Assembly: GCA_963737285.1 (NCBI GenBank)
Contig: CAVTRT010000003.1
Location: 4,030,001 to 4,094,000, forward strand
Length of the DNA stretch: 64,000 nucleotides
From: Trebonia sp963737285
GTDB lineage: Bacteria; Actinomycetota; Actinomycetes; Streptosporangiales; Streptosporangiaceae
Direction of reading: 5' to 3'
This document shows positions 34,449 through 44,121 of this stretch, piece by piece (the first letter of the stretch is position 1; the number at the start of each line of letters is the position of its first letter). Below the pieces are notes generated by a model that did no database searches, was not told the DNA's origin, and was given only the letters and a program-made list of their open reading frames with translations. The position numbers and the translations under genes are program-made.

Positions 34449-35819
34449 ATGAGCAGATCGGTTCGACGGCGACTGGTCGTCGCCCTCGCAGCAATCGCGA
34501 CATTGGTGGTGACCGCGTGTAGCGGAGGAGCGTCCGGTGGGGCAGTCGCGTCCGGCCGCATCAATCTCACGATGTGGTTCTGGGGCGCTCCACCACAGCA
34601 GCAGCAGACGATGCAGCAGGTACTGATCAACGGGTTCGACAACTCGCAGAGCAAGTACTCCCTGTCGGTGACGTATAACAACAGTGTCGACACCAACGTC
34701 CAGGTGGCGTTGGCTGCCAACAAGGGCCCGGATGTCGTCTACTCCTCGGGTCCCTCGTATGCCGCGGCATACGCATCTGAGGGCAAGCTAGTCAACATGA
34801 ACTCGTACGCGGAGAAGTACGGGTGGAAGTCGAAGCTGCTCAGCCCGATGTACCAATCGGGGACTATCGGCGGCAAGTTGTATGACCTGCCGAACTCCGT
34901 CAGCACCTACGGCGTCTTCTACAACAAGAAGGTGCTTCAGGAACTCGGCGAACCGGTCCCAACGAGCTTCGCGCAACTGGTTGCGATCATGAAAAAGGCC
35001 CAGTCCAAGGGCATGTACGCGTCGGTGACGGGAAATCAAGGGTGGAAGCCGGTCAACCTCGACTACGCTTCTATCTTCTTGAACCAGGAAGCTGGGCCTA
35101 CGGCCGTCTATGACGCGCTTCAGGGCAAGATCCCGTGGACAGCCTCCACGCTGCAGAAGGCTGTTGACGACTCCGCCTCGTTCTACAAGTCGGGATACCT
35201 GGGCGGTGAGAACTACAGCAACCTCAACTTTGACCAGTCGATGCAACTGCTGGCGGCCGGAAAGTCCCCGTTCTTCCTCGGCCCTACGCTCGAATTCCAG
35301 TTCGCGACGAACTACTTCAACGATGCCTCCGGCAACACCGACAACCTTGGGTTCACCGCGTTCCCGAACATCAACACCAGCTTGCCCTCGCCTATCTGGA
35401 CGCTTGGGACTACCGCGGCACTGTCGATCAACGCAAACTCCAAATACAAGGATGGCGCGGCCGAGGTTATCAACTACATGATGAGCGAAAAGTTCTTCGT
35501 CGCCATGACGAAGACTTGGCCGGGTTACTGGGCCGTTCCGCTCAAGTCAATCGCAGACGTGCAACCAAGCGAGTTTACTGGCCTGTCGCGGACGTTCGTT
35601 ACGGCAATCCAGCAAATGAATGATTCAGTGAACGCCGGTAACTTCGGGCTGGATATCTCCACGTTCTTCCCGCCAGCTACCCAGACCGCGCTGACCAACA
35701 TCGACACCGTGTGGCTGAACACGTCATCGGCAGCAAGCTTCTTGAAGACGGTACAGGCAGCCTACGACACGGACAAGTCCAAAGGCCTGCTCGCGCCGGC
35801 ACCACAGCCCAAGTCATAG
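34449..35819 (+). CDS. Sugar-type ABC transporter substrate-binding lipoprotein
   Basis: 456 residues from ATG 34449 with GGAGG 6 bp upstream. Lipobox LVVTACSGG. Family 1 (MalE/UgpB-like) binding protein: LTMWFWGAPPQQQQT, GPDVVYSSGPSYAAAY and YGVFYNKKVLQELGEPVPTS. There is no ATPase gene in this operon, so a shared MsiK-type ATPase elsewhere probably energises it, as is common in actinobacteria. First gene of the operon; a hairpin follows it. Confidence 0.9.
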   Translation: MSRSVRRRLVVALAAIATLVVTACSGGASGGAVASGRINLTMWFWGAPPQQQQTMQQVLINGFDNSQSKYSLSVTYNNSVDTNVQVALAANKGPDVVYSSGPSYAAAYASEGKLVNMNSYAEKYGWKSKLLSPMYQSGTIGGKLYDLPNSVSTYGVFYNKKVLQELGEPVPTSFAQLVAIMKKAQSKGMYASVTGNQGWKPVNLDYASIFLNQEAGPTAVYDALQGKIPWTASTLQKAVDDSASFYKSGYLGGENYSNLNFDQSMQLLAAGKSPFFLGPTLEFQFATNYFNDASGNTDNLGFTAFPNINTSLPSPIWTLGTTAALSINANSKYKDGAAEVINYMMSEKFFVAMTKTWPGYWAVPLKSIADVQPSEFTGLSRTFVTAIQQMNDSVNAGNFGLDISTFFPPATQTALTNIDTVWLNTSSAASFLKTVQAAYDTDKSKGLLAPAPQPKS

Positions 35820-35881
35820 CAGTCGGCAAAAAGTGCTGCGCGGCTCGCACCCGAATCGCAGCGAAACGACCTTAATGACGT

Positions 35882-35924
35882 GGATGCTCGGCCGGTGCCC
35901 GGTGCGGCCTAGAGCCGAGCATCC
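35882..35924 (+). other. Intercistronic hairpin after the binding-protein gene
   Basis: GGATGCTCGGC (35882-35892) pairs with 35914-35924 around a 21-nt loop, in the 131-bp gap between the binding protein and the first permease. This is a typical place for mRNA-stabilising or attenuating hairpins that keep binding-protein levels above permease levels. Confidence 0.6.
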
Positions 35925-35950
35925 CCGCCATACGAGTTTGGGGTACTAGC

Positions 35951-36913
35951 ATGACCGAGACCGGGGTTACACCCGCCAAGTCAGCAGTCCAAGCTGCAAT
36001 CAAGAGCGATCGCCGCACATCACGCAAACCACGCCGCGGCTCGCGAGGGCGGCCACGTTCAGGCAAGTACTACCTGATGGTCGCTCCCGCGCTCCTGCTG
36101 TCAGGCTTGATAGTGCTTCTGCCTGGAGTGCTGACGGCGATCGCAGCATTCACGAACTGGGACGGCCTCGGCCTGCACGCCAAATGGATCGGGCTGGAGA
36201 ACTTCCGCCAGATCTTCACCGATCCGGTCTTCCTCGCATCGCTGAGACACACCTTCATCTGGATGGGCCTGTTCCTGACCATCCCCGTAGCCATTGGCCT
36301 CGTCGCCGCGATGCTGCTTCTCAAGCGCAAGCGCACGCGAACCGTCTACCAGATTATCTTCCTGATCCCCTATGTGCTCGCGCCGATCACCAATGCCGTC
36401 CTGTGGCTGAACATTATCTACAACCCGATCTCCGGGCTCGTCGGCTATGCGAACTCGGAAGGCATGAACCTGCCGTCGCCACTGTCGGATATGCACACGG
36501 CGCTCTACGCGGTCGCGGGAGTGGACATGTGGCACTTCTGGGGGTTTCTCACCGTCATTTACCTTGCAGCGCTGCGACAGACGCCACTTGACCAGGTCGA
36601 GGCAGCGCTCGTCGAAGGCGCCAACGGCTGGCAGGTCTTCCGGTACGTCTACCTGCCAAGCATCAAGTCGACGCTGAAGTTGATGTGGGTAATGATCATC
36701 ATCTTCTCGTTCCTGGCGTTCGATTACGTCTACCTGCTTACGCAGGGTGGCCCAGCGCACGCGACTGAGATGCTTAGCACATACGCCTACACGGCCGCAT
36801 TCTCCGCATTCGAGTTCGGTAAGGCCGCTGCAGTCGGGCTAGTAATGAGCGGGTTCGGACTGGTGAGCGCCTTCCTCTTCGTGTGGCTCAGCCGAAAGGA
36901 CTACAACCAGTGA
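35951..36913 (+). CDS. ABC transporter permease (MalF-like)
   Basis: 320 residues. A basic N-terminal 40 residues precede six membrane segments beginning KYYLMVAPALLLSGLIVLLP. The EAA loop EAALVEGANGWQVFRYVYLP contacts the ATPase. The start ATG 35951 is after GGGGTACTAG, with a weak binding site. Its stop overlaps the next gene as GTGA. Confidence 0.9.
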   Translation: MTETGVTPAKSAVQAAIKSDRRTSRKPRRGSRGRPRSGKYYLMVAPALLLSGLIVLLPGVLTAIAAFTNWDGLGLHAKWIGLENFRQIFTDPVFLASLRHTFIWMGLFLTIPVAIGLVAAMLLLKRKRTRTVYQIIFLIPYVLAPITNAVLWLNIIYNPISGLVGYANSEGMNLPSPLSDMHTALYAVAGVDMWHFWGFLTVIYLAALRQTPLDQVEAALVEGANGWQVFRYVYLPSIKSTLKLMWVMIIIFSFLAFDYVYLLTQGGPAHATEMLSTYAYTAAFSAFEFGKAAAVGLVMSGFGLVSAFLFVWLSRKDYNQ

Positions 36914-37737
36914 CAGTGCTTACGTCCCGCGCCAAGGGCGCTGCCAGCCACGCCCTGCTCATTGGCTTTGCCATAACAGCGCTCTTCCCGCTGCTGCTTG
37001 TCGGGCTGAACAGCCTGAAGCTTTCCACGCAGATCATCGCTAATCCCCTCTCGCTCCCAACGTCTTTCGCCTGGGGCAACTTCTCGCAGGCCTGGCAGTA
37101 TGGCCACTTCAGCCACGGCTTCATCAACAGCGTCCTGCTCTCTGGTACCACTATCGTCGTCGTGCTGGTCTGCTCGTCCCTTGCCGGCTACGTACTCGCG
37201 GGCAGGAAGCTGCGAACCGGCCCGGCGATAATGATCTACTTCATGGTCTCGATGACAGTGCCCATCCAGCTGTTCCTCTTCCCTCTTTACTTCGCCTTCG
37301 CGCACCTGAACCTGCTTGGAAACGTTTTCGCGGTGGGTGTCGTGATCGCCGCGCTCAATATGCCGCTGTCGATTTTCCTCATGCGGACTTTTTTCCTGAA
37401 CGTACCCCGTGAACTAGAGGAGGCTGCTCTCATGGACGGCGCTTCAACACGGCAAGTCATACTGCGAGTCATGCTGCCAATCGTGTCACCCGGGCTGATC
37501 ACTGTCGCGATCATTTCCGGCCTGAACGCATGGAATGAGTTCCTCATCAGCTCGACGTTCCTGCAGGGAAACTACACCGCCACCCTTGGTTACCTGTCGA
37601 TGAACGGTACTTTCAGCACCAATGAGGGCGTCATGATGGCAGGTGCGGTCATTCTCATCATCCCTGTCGTCATCGTGTTCGTCATCCTGCAACGGTACGT
37701 CGTCGATGGCCTGGTCTCGGGTGCGGTCAAGGGATGA
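36910..37737 (+). CDS. ABC transporter permease (MalG-like)
   Basis: 275 residues from GTG 36910, which overlaps the previous stop; ATG-like starts upstream would lie inside the MalF gene. Six membrane segments; EAA loop EAALMDGASTRQVILRVMLP. It forms the channel with the previous permease. Its stop overlaps the next start as ATGA, so the transporter is translationally tied to the first ADP-ribosylglycohydrolase. Confidence 0.9.
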   Translation: MTVLTSRAKGAASHALLIGFAITALFPLLLVGLNSLKLSTQIIANPLSLPTSFAWGNFSQAWQYGHFSHGFINSVLLSGTTIVVVLVCSSLAGYVLAGRKLRTGPAIMIYFMVSMTVPIQLFLFPLYFAFAHLNLLGNVFAVGVVIAALNMPLSIFLMRTFFLNVPRELEEAALMDGASTRQVILRVMLPIVSPGLITVAIISGLNAWNEFLISSTFLQGNYTATLGYLSMNGTFSTNEGVMMAGAVILIIPVVIVFVILQRYVVDGLVSGAVKG

Positions 37738-39884
37738 GCGCCGCACCGCACCTCACAGGTAGTCATCGAGTGCCGGAAGACGCCTACAACGAGCGCACCT
37801 ATGCCGGAGTACTCGGCAAGATCATCGGCGTCTACTACGGCAGGCCGGTCGAAGGATGGAGCTACCAGCAGCTTCGCGCACGCTTCGGCGAGGTCGACCA
37901 CTACGTGGCTGAAGAGCTGGCGGCCCCGCTCATCGTTCCGGACGACGATGTTTCCGGCACGTTTGTCTACGCACGTGCCGCATCAGACCATGACGACATC
38001 GCAGCCAGCGGGCCACCCGCAGTGGGCCAGACCTGGCTCAACTACACGGTCGAAGGTAAGACCGTGCTGTGGTGGGGCGGGCTGTGCCGCTCCACGGAGC
38101 ACACCGCCTACCTGCGGCTCAAGCAGGGCATCCAGGCGCCCCGGAGTGGCTCGATCGCGCTCAACGGCCGGTCGATGGCTGAAGGCGTCGGCGCGCAGAT
38201 CTTCATCGACGGCTGGGGGCTTATGTGCCCAGGCGACCCGCAGCGTGCCGCGCACCTCGCTAGCAACGCCGCACAAGTGAGCCACGACGGCCTCGCTGTA
38301 TCAGCGGCGGCCTTCCTGGCGTCGATGGAGGCACTTGCCTTCGTCAACTCGGACGTGAACGAGCTCATCGACCAGTGCCTGCCCCTCATCGCCGACCCGC
38401 GCCTTACCCGGCTGGTTGAGGACGTCCGCAGCGCGTGTGCCGCATCTACCGACTGGCGCCAGGCACGGGACTGGATCGAGGCGCACCACGGCTACCGGCT
38501 CTACCCCGGCAACAGCCCCATCGCGACCAATCACGCCGCGGTCCTTATGGGACTGCTGATGGGCGGAGACGACTTCCATCGCAGCATCCTCATCAGCACG
38601 TCGGCCGGCTGGGACACCGACAGCAATACCGGTAACCTCGGCTGCCTCAACGGCATCCGGTTGGGCCTCGCCGGCCTCAACGCCGGAGTAGACCTCCGTA
38701 GAGCTGTCGCAGACAGGCTCTATGCCGTCAGCGCCGACGGCGGCGATTGCGTCACCGACGCGGTGCGCGAAACCCGGCGACTCACGCGCAGCCGTGCACG
38801 CATCTACGGTCACGCCTGCGCGATGCGGATGCCTCGCTTCCGGTTCGAGTACGCCGGATCGGTACAAGGGTTCATGCCCCACGGCCCTAGTACCCGTCAG
38901 GCGCTGACGGGCATCTCCAACGACACCGGCGGTGGCCTTACGGTCTCATACGCGCACCTGGCAACAGGCGCTGTCGCCGCCATATCCACCCCGACGTTCG
39001 GCCCGCCTGAACCGACGGGCGCGAATGGCACGAGCTACTTCGACGTCGTCGCCTCACCCACGCTTTATCCCACCCAACTCCTTCGGGCACGCGTGCACGC
39101 CAACGATGGTCCCGCGCCGAAGCTGGCATTCTTCATCGAGACCTACGGCGACGACGGCGCAATTCACACTGTTCACGGATCACCGCAGGACCTGCACAGG
39201 GGCAGCAACGATCTCCAGTGGCGAGTCCCCGACACGCAGGGTCGCGCGATCTACAAGCTCGGTCTCGAGCTGCAATCGTCACTTCGATGCGATGGCAGCG
39301 TCGTCATCGAGTCTATCGACTGGTCCGGCGCGCCAGATGACTACGTGCTAGGGACCGCCTACGAGCTCTCACCGGACCTGACACCGTGGACGACCGAGAC
39401 GGCGTGGCTGCGCACCTTCGTCAGCTCCGCCAAGAACTTCGCGCCGGACTACACCACGACCTTCTCCATCTCCAACCCCGAGCGCAACGGTGTCGTGACG
39501 ACCGGAACTCACGACTGGGCTGACTACACCGTCTCGTCGACCATTACCTTCAACCAGCAGGAAGCTGCGGGCCTAGTCGCCAGAGCGGGCGGGCACCGCA
39601 GGTACTACGCGGCGGTGCTAAGCCAGGGCAAGGCGCTGATCCTCAAACGCCGCGACGAACTCGAAGAGGTCTTGGCAAGCAGCGAGGTCGACTACCAGAT
39701 CGACGACGTGCATGAGCTGCAATTCTCGGTCCTTGGGGACCGCCTCGAAATGTGGATCGACGGCCAGGTGCAGGTGCGGGCAACCGACCGGAGCTACCCA
39801 AACGGCGGGGCCGGGTTCGTGGTCGACACTGGGGCCATCCTCGCGCGGGCATTCCGCGTCCGCAACCACCGGAGCGCCTCATGA
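37734..39884 (+). CDS. ADP-ribosylglycohydrolase family protein with C-terminal domain, paralogue 1
   Basis: 716 residues. About 20-370 is the ADPRH fold: AGVLGKIIGVYYGRPVEGW, metal-binding PDDDVSGTFVYARA (70-72) and a second acidic motif, STSAGWDTDSNTGNLGC. Classical members remove ADP-ribose from proteins or ring-open ADP-ribosylated bases. The C-terminal about 330 residues are beta-rich (ADYTVSSTITFNQQEAAGLV, GGAGFVVDTGAILARAF), like a concanavalin/LamG-type or DUF1080-type sugar-binding domain. No signal peptide, so cytoplasmic. Position right after an importer suggests it acts on the imported glycoside. Confidence 0.8.
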   Translation: MSAAPHLTGSHRVPEDAYNERTYAGVLGKIIGVYYGRPVEGWSYQQLRARFGEVDHYVAEELAAPLIVPDDDVSGTFVYARAASDHDDIAASGPPAVGQTWLNYTVEGKTVLWWGGLCRSTEHTAYLRLKQGIQAPRSGSIALNGRSMAEGVGAQIFIDGWGLMCPGDPQRAAHLASNAAQVSHDGLAVSAAAFLASMEALAFVNSDVNELIDQCLPLIADPRLTRLVEDVRSACAASTDWRQARDWIEAHHGYRLYPGNSPIATNHAAVLMGLLMGGDDFHRSILISTSAGWDTDSNTGNLGCLNGIRLGLAGLNAGVDLRRAVADRLYAVSADGGDCVTDAVRETRRLTRSRARIYGHACAMRMPRFRFEYAGSVQGFMPHGPSTRQALTGISNDTGGGLTVSYAHLATGAVAAISTPTFGPPEPTGANGTSYFDVVASPTLYPTQLLRARVHANDGPAPKLAFFIETYGDDGAIHTVHGSPQDLHRGSNDLQWRVPDTQGRAIYKLGLELQSSLRCDGSVVIESIDWSGAPDDYVLGTAYELSPDLTPWTTETAWLRTFVSSAKNFAPDYTTTFSISNPERNGVVTTGTHDWADYTVSSTITFNQQEAAGLVARAGGHRRYYAAVLSQGKALILKRRDELEEVLASSEVDYQIDDVHELQFSVLGDRLEMWIDGQVQVRATDRSYPNGGAGFVVDTGAILARAFRVRNHRSAS

Positions 39885-42013
39885 GCACCATTCCAGCTGG
39901 CTACGCCGAGAAAACCTATGCAGGCGTCCTCGGGAAGATCATTGGGGTTTACCTCGGCCGCCCCGTCGAAGGATGGCCGTACGCGCAGCTTCGAGCACGC
40001 TTCGGAGAGCTCACCTACTACGTCAACCGACAGCTCGCCGAGCCGCTCGTGGTGGCAGACGACGACGTCTCCGGAGCGTTCGCGTTTGGCCGAGCCCTGG
40101 AGGACCACGACTACCCACCCGTACTCGCACCCCACCAGGTCGGCGATACCTGGCTGAATTACATCATCGAGAACCGCACCATCTTGTGGTGGGGCGGACT
40201 CGGACGGTCCACCGAGCACACCGCTTTCCTGCACCTACGCAACGGCATCCGGGCGCCCCGAACCGGTTCCTTCGAGCTCAATGGGCCTTCCCTTCCTGAA
40301 CAGGTCGGCGCGCAGATCTTCTCCGACGCCATCGCGATGGCCTACCCGGGCGATCCGGACAGGGCGGCTGCAGCCGTGCGGGCCGCTGCCTCAGTCAGCC
40401 ACGACGGCGTCGCCCTCGACGCGGCAGCATTCTTCGCAGCGATGCGCGCCTTGGCCTTCGACGTTGCCGATCTCGGCCAGCTCATCGACATCTGCCGTCA
40501 TCAGGCTCACGATCGCCGTCTCGCAGCCGCCATCGATTACGTCGTTGCCATCTGCGCCAAGGAAGACGACTGGCGCGCAGTACGCGATCACATCGACCAG
40601 GAAATCGGCTACGACTCCTTTGACGGCCCATGCCACGTCATCCCCAACCACGCCATGACGCTGGCAGCGCTGCTGCTAGGGGGCGACGACTTCCAGCGCT
40701 CCATCATGATTGCCGCGTCAGCCGGCTTTGACACCGACAGCAACGCAGGCGTCGCCGGCTGCGTCAACGGGATCAGGCTCGGTCTCGATGCCCTCACCGC
40801 GCAGGTGGACTTCCGTGCTCCGGTCGCGGACAAGATGCTCGTCGTCACTGCCGACGGCGGCTCTTGCGTCACCGACGCCGTGCAAGAAGCGCGCCGCATC
40901 GTCCGCGCCGCCGAGCGACTGCGCGGCAATGACGCACAACCCGACGGGCCGCGGTTCACCTTCCAGTACCGGGGCTCTGTGCAAGGCTTCGAGGCCTGCC
41001 CCTACGCCCAAGTGCCTTATCCGGCAGCCAGCATCACCAACGCCAATATCGCCGGCGACCGCGCAGCACTCGTCATCCGCTGCAGCGGCGTCGGGCCTGG
41101 CATCGAGGCTGCCGCCTCCACGCCTGTCTTCCCTGATCCGGCCGAACGCGCGGACAACTTCTCTACCATCGCCAGCCCCGCGCTCTACCCGGGGCAGTTG
41201 GTTCGCCTGACCGCCCACACGACCGCCACCTGTGGTACGGCACCGACGCTGCGGCTGTACGTGCTGCACCAAGACAAGGCGGGTGCAATCGCGCGCACCC
41301 CAAGCGAGCCCTTCCCCCTCACAGATCGGCCCACGACGATCAGCTGGCGGGTGCCCGTCGTCGGCGACAGCCCGTTGATCCGCTTCGGGCTCGCCGTCGA
41401 ATCGGCGCAACGGTTCGACGGCAACGTCAACGTCGCAGCCATTGACTGGCGCGGAGCGCCCGACCACTTCGCCGTCGACGGCGTCCTGCTCAGCTCCATC
41501 TGGGACACCCACCCGAAGGCGCTCGACGCATGGGTGTCCTCGGCAGCTAACTTCGAAGCCGACTTCGACCGGACCTTCTCCGTCTCCCACCCGCGGGAGA
41601 TCGGCCTGGCGACCGTCGGATCCGTTGACTGGGACGACTACGCCGTCTCATCCACGCTGCGCATCAGCCTGCACCGCAGTGCGGGACTTGTCGCGCGCAG
41701 TGTCGGGCACCGCCGCTATTATGCGGCGCTCTTCGAAGGCGGAAACTGCGTCCGTCTCGTGAAACAGCGTGACGGGGCGCGGCAGGTACTCGCCGAAGCA
41801 GCATTCACTTATCGAAACGACTCGCCGTATGCGTGCGAGCTGGTCTGCACAGGCAACAAGATCATGGTGCGGATCAACGGCGAGCGTGTCGCTGAAGCCA
41901 CGGATGACGATCACGCCTACAGAAACGGCTCGGCGGGCTTTCTCGTGGACACGGGAACAGTGCTCGCTGACGGATTCGTCATCCGGGCAGCAGCCGCAGG
42001 AGCCGCGACATGA
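39881..42013 (+). CDS. ADP-ribosylglycohydrolase family protein with C-terminal domain, paralogue 2
   Basis: 710 residues from ATG 39881 (ATGA overlap with paralogue 1). Same architecture and order: KTYAGVLGKIIGVYLGRPVE, VADDDVSGAFAFGRA, AASAGFDTDSNAGVAGC, then the beta-rich C-terminal domain (VSSTLRISLHRSAGLVARSV). The acidic metal sites are kept in both copies. Extensive similarity along the whole length shows a tandem duplication with divergence, perhaps for two anomers or two steps. It is coupled to the next kinase by ATGA. Confidence 0.8.
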   Translation: MSTIPAGYAEKTYAGVLGKIIGVYLGRPVEGWPYAQLRARFGELTYYVNRQLAEPLVVADDDVSGAFAFGRALEDHDYPPVLAPHQVGDTWLNYIIENRTILWWGGLGRSTEHTAFLHLRNGIRAPRTGSFELNGPSLPEQVGAQIFSDAIAMAYPGDPDRAAAAVRAAASVSHDGVALDAAAFFAAMRALAFDVADLGQLIDICRHQAHDRRLAAAIDYVVAICAKEDDWRAVRDHIDQEIGYDSFDGPCHVIPNHAMTLAALLLGGDDFQRSIMIAASAGFDTDSNAGVAGCVNGIRLGLDALTAQVDFRAPVADKMLVVTADGGSCVTDAVQEARRIVRAAERLRGNDAQPDGPRFTFQYRGSVQGFEACPYAQVPYPAASITNANIAGDRAALVIRCSGVGPGIEAAASTPVFPDPAERADNFSTIASPALYPGQLVRLTAHTTATCGTAPTLRLYVLHQDKAGAIARTPSEPFPLTDRPTTISWRVPVVGDSPLIRFGLAVESAQRFDGNVNVAAIDWRGAPDHFAVDGVLLSSIWDTHPKALDAWVSSAANFEADFDRTFSVSHPREIGLATVGSVDWDDYAVSSTLRISLHRSAGLVARSVGHRRYYAALFEGGNCVRLVKQRDGARQVLAEAAFTYRNDSPYACELVCTGNKIMVRINGERVAEATDDDHAYRNGSAGFLVDTGTVLADGFVIRAAAAGAAT

Positions 42014-42936
42014 GCGACCTGACACCGGGCTACGTCGCCTTCGCGCACCTGATCATCGATGACCTCGAGTTGGCCGACGGCCGCCACATCGATGATCAAC
42101 TCGGCGGCGCCGGCACCTACGCCGCCCTCGGCGCGTCGCTGGCTGGCGGCCAGCGTGCCGCTCTGACCTGCGGCGTCGGAGCCGATCTCTCGCCACAGCA
42201 CCGAGCCTGGCTGCGCTCATGGAACATCGACACGGCAGGCCTGGTGACCCGCGGTCCGCACACGCCCCGGTCTCGCATCGTGTACAGCGCGGACGGCACC
42301 CGGACGGAGACACCAGTCCACGGGCACGACCATTTCGCAAGCATGGAGCCAGCTGTTGACGATCTGCCTGCGCAGTGGGACCGCATCCAGGGTGTCTACT
42401 TCTTTGCCACCGATGACGCGCCCCAATGGGCGGCGCTGCTTGACCGGGTACGCAAGGACTCCGCGGCAGTGCTGTGGGAGATATCCGCCGATTCATGCCA
42501 CAAGGACAGGCTCGACGCCGTGTCAAGTCGAATGCAGGACGTCGACGTGCTCTCCATCAACCTCGACGAGGCCCGCGCGCTGTGTGACGCGCTCGACCCT
42601 CTCGCCTGCCTCACCCGGCTACGGTCCGCCGGCCCGGCCGTCATCGCGCTGCGGGCGGGGTCAGCCGGCTCCCTGATCGCCGCAGGCACCCGAACCCTCC
42701 AGGTCGGCGCCGCGCCCGTTGAGCAGGTCGTCGATCCCACCGGCGCCGGGAACTGCTACAGCGGCGCGTTCCTCGCGGCGTGGTGCCAGACGCATGACCC
42801 GCAGGAGTCCGCCGCGCTCGCGGCGGCGTCAGCCGCGATGGTCCTTGGCCACTTCGGTGTCCCGCCACCGGCACATGCCGACGCCCAGTCGATGGTGGCA
42901 ACCCTCGCCGCTCAGGTGGCTGTGCACGACCGCTAG
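42010..42936 (+). CDS. PfkB-family sugar kinase with GAGN motif
   Basis: 308 residues. N-terminal motif QLGGAGTYAALGASLAGG and C-terminal DPTGAGNCYSGAFLAAW. In most PfkB kinases the last motif is GAGD, whose Asp is the catalytic base; here it is Asn, as in some divergent family members, so activity is uncertain. Likely substrate is the pentose or nucleoside released in this operon. ATG coupled to the preceding gene. Confidence 0.8.
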   Translation: MSDLTPGYVAFAHLIIDDLELADGRHIDDQLGGAGTYAALGASLAGGQRAALTCGVGADLSPQHRAWLRSWNIDTAGLVTRGPHTPRSRIVYSADGTRTETPVHGHDHFASMEPAVDDLPAQWDRIQGVYFFATDDAPQWAALLDRVRKDSAAVLWEISADSCHKDRLDAVSSRMQDVDVLSINLDEARALCDALDPLACLTRLRSAGPAVIALRAGSAGSLIAAGTRTLQVGAAPVEQVVDPTGAGNCYSGAFLAAWCQTHDPQESAALAAASAAMVLGHFGVPPPAHADAQSMVATLAAQVAVHDR

Positions 42937-42983
42937 GCCTGTTCTTCCCACGCAACCACACCTTCGATGAGTACGGGGCCCAC

Positions 42984-44111
42984 ATGAGCGTCACCGCCCT
43001 CCGCGACCAGGTTTTCAGCCTCCCTCAGCTGATTCGTGAAACGACCTGGGAGGTCGAAGACCGGGCACGCAGCGCGCTGACCACACCTGACATCCTCAGC
43101 CTCCGGCTTGCGCTGATCACCGGCAGCGGCGACTCGAATATCGCCGCCCGGGCTGCCCAGTTCGCCTGGCAAAAACTCGGCGGAATTCCGACCTTCGCCG
43201 ATGACGCAATGACAGCAGCCCGCTACCGCCTCGACGGGATCGCCGACGGTCAGCGGTTCCGGCCCCTCGTCGTCGCAGTCTCCAACTCAGGTGAGGTCGC
43301 GCGTGTTGTGGAGGCAGCCCAGCGCGCCCGTAGTGACGGCGCCTTCGTGGTAGCGGTGTCTTCAGGTAACGACAATCGCCTCGGGTCGTCCGCAGACAGT
43401 GTCCTAGCCGTTGCAGCGCCGCCGTTCGCGTCAGCGCCCGGCGTCAGGTCCTACGCGATGAGCCTGCTCGCCCTGTTCCACATGGCTATCCGCATCGGCG
43501 AGGTGCGCGGCCGCTACACGATGGACGAGGCCGGTGAGTTGCGCCGCCAGATCGCAGGCCTGGCGGACGCCATCGAGTCAACACTGGAAGCCAGCGCCTC
43601 CGCAGCTGAACGCATCGCCGGGCAATGGCACGAGCACCGCGTGGCCGAGTACCTCGGCTCCGGACCTGGCCGTGCGAGTGCCGCCTACGGCGCTGCGAAG
43701 CTTCTTGAAGCGTCAGGAGTGCGTGCCTACGACCAGGACATCGAAGAATTCGTCCATTTGCAGTACTTCGCCGCCGAGACCAATGTCCCATGCATGCTCA
43801 TCGCCCCCACCAACAGCGCCGCCCGCACCCGCGCCGAGGAGGTAAGCACGCTGCTACGCAATCTCGGACGACCGGTCGTCACCTTGTCCGATACCCCAAT
43901 GATCGGCGAGCACCTCCCGCATCAGGCCGGCGTCTGTGAGCTGTGGCATCCCATGCTGCACATCGCGCCACTCGCTCTGCTCGCGCACGAATCGATGATC
44001 TTGCGCGACGAGCAGCCGGGTCGCGGCGGACGCGGCGGCTGGGCCGACGCCATCGACGGAATGACCACCCGAGCCAGCGCAATCCTGGTCTCCACTACGC
44101 AGCACAACTGA
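42984..44111 (+). CDS. Double SIS-domain protein (aminosugar isomerase/deaminase-like)
   Basis: 375 residues. First SIS domain: ALITGSGDSNIAARAAQFAW and VVAVSNSGEVARVVEAAQRA. Second SIS domain from about 200: VAEYLGSGPGRASAAYGAAK and QDIEEFVHLQYF. SIS pairs bind phosphosugars, as in the isomerase half of GlmS and AgaS/FrlB-type deglycases. FrlB-like or phosphosugar isomerase function fits a route for a modified sugar phosphate. It starts 47 bp after the kinase. Confidence 0.82.
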   Translation: MSVTALRDQVFSLPQLIRETTWEVEDRARSALTTPDILSLRLALITGSGDSNIAARAAQFAWQKLGGIPTFADDAMTAARYRLDGIADGQRFRPLVVAVSNSGEVARVVEAAQRARSDGAFVVAVSSGNDNRLGSSADSVLAVAAPPFASAPGVRSYAMSLLALFHMAIRIGEVRGRYTMDEAGELRRQIAGLADAIESTLEASASAAERIAGQWHEHRVAEYLGSGPGRASAAYGAAKLLEASGVRAYDQDIEEFVHLQYFAAETNVPCMLIAPTNSAARTRAEEVSTLLRNLGRPVVTLSDTPMIGEHLPHQAGVCELWHPMLHIAPLALLAHESMILRDEQPGRGGRGGWADAIDGMTTRASAILVSTTQHN

Positions 44112-44121
44112 GGATCCGATC

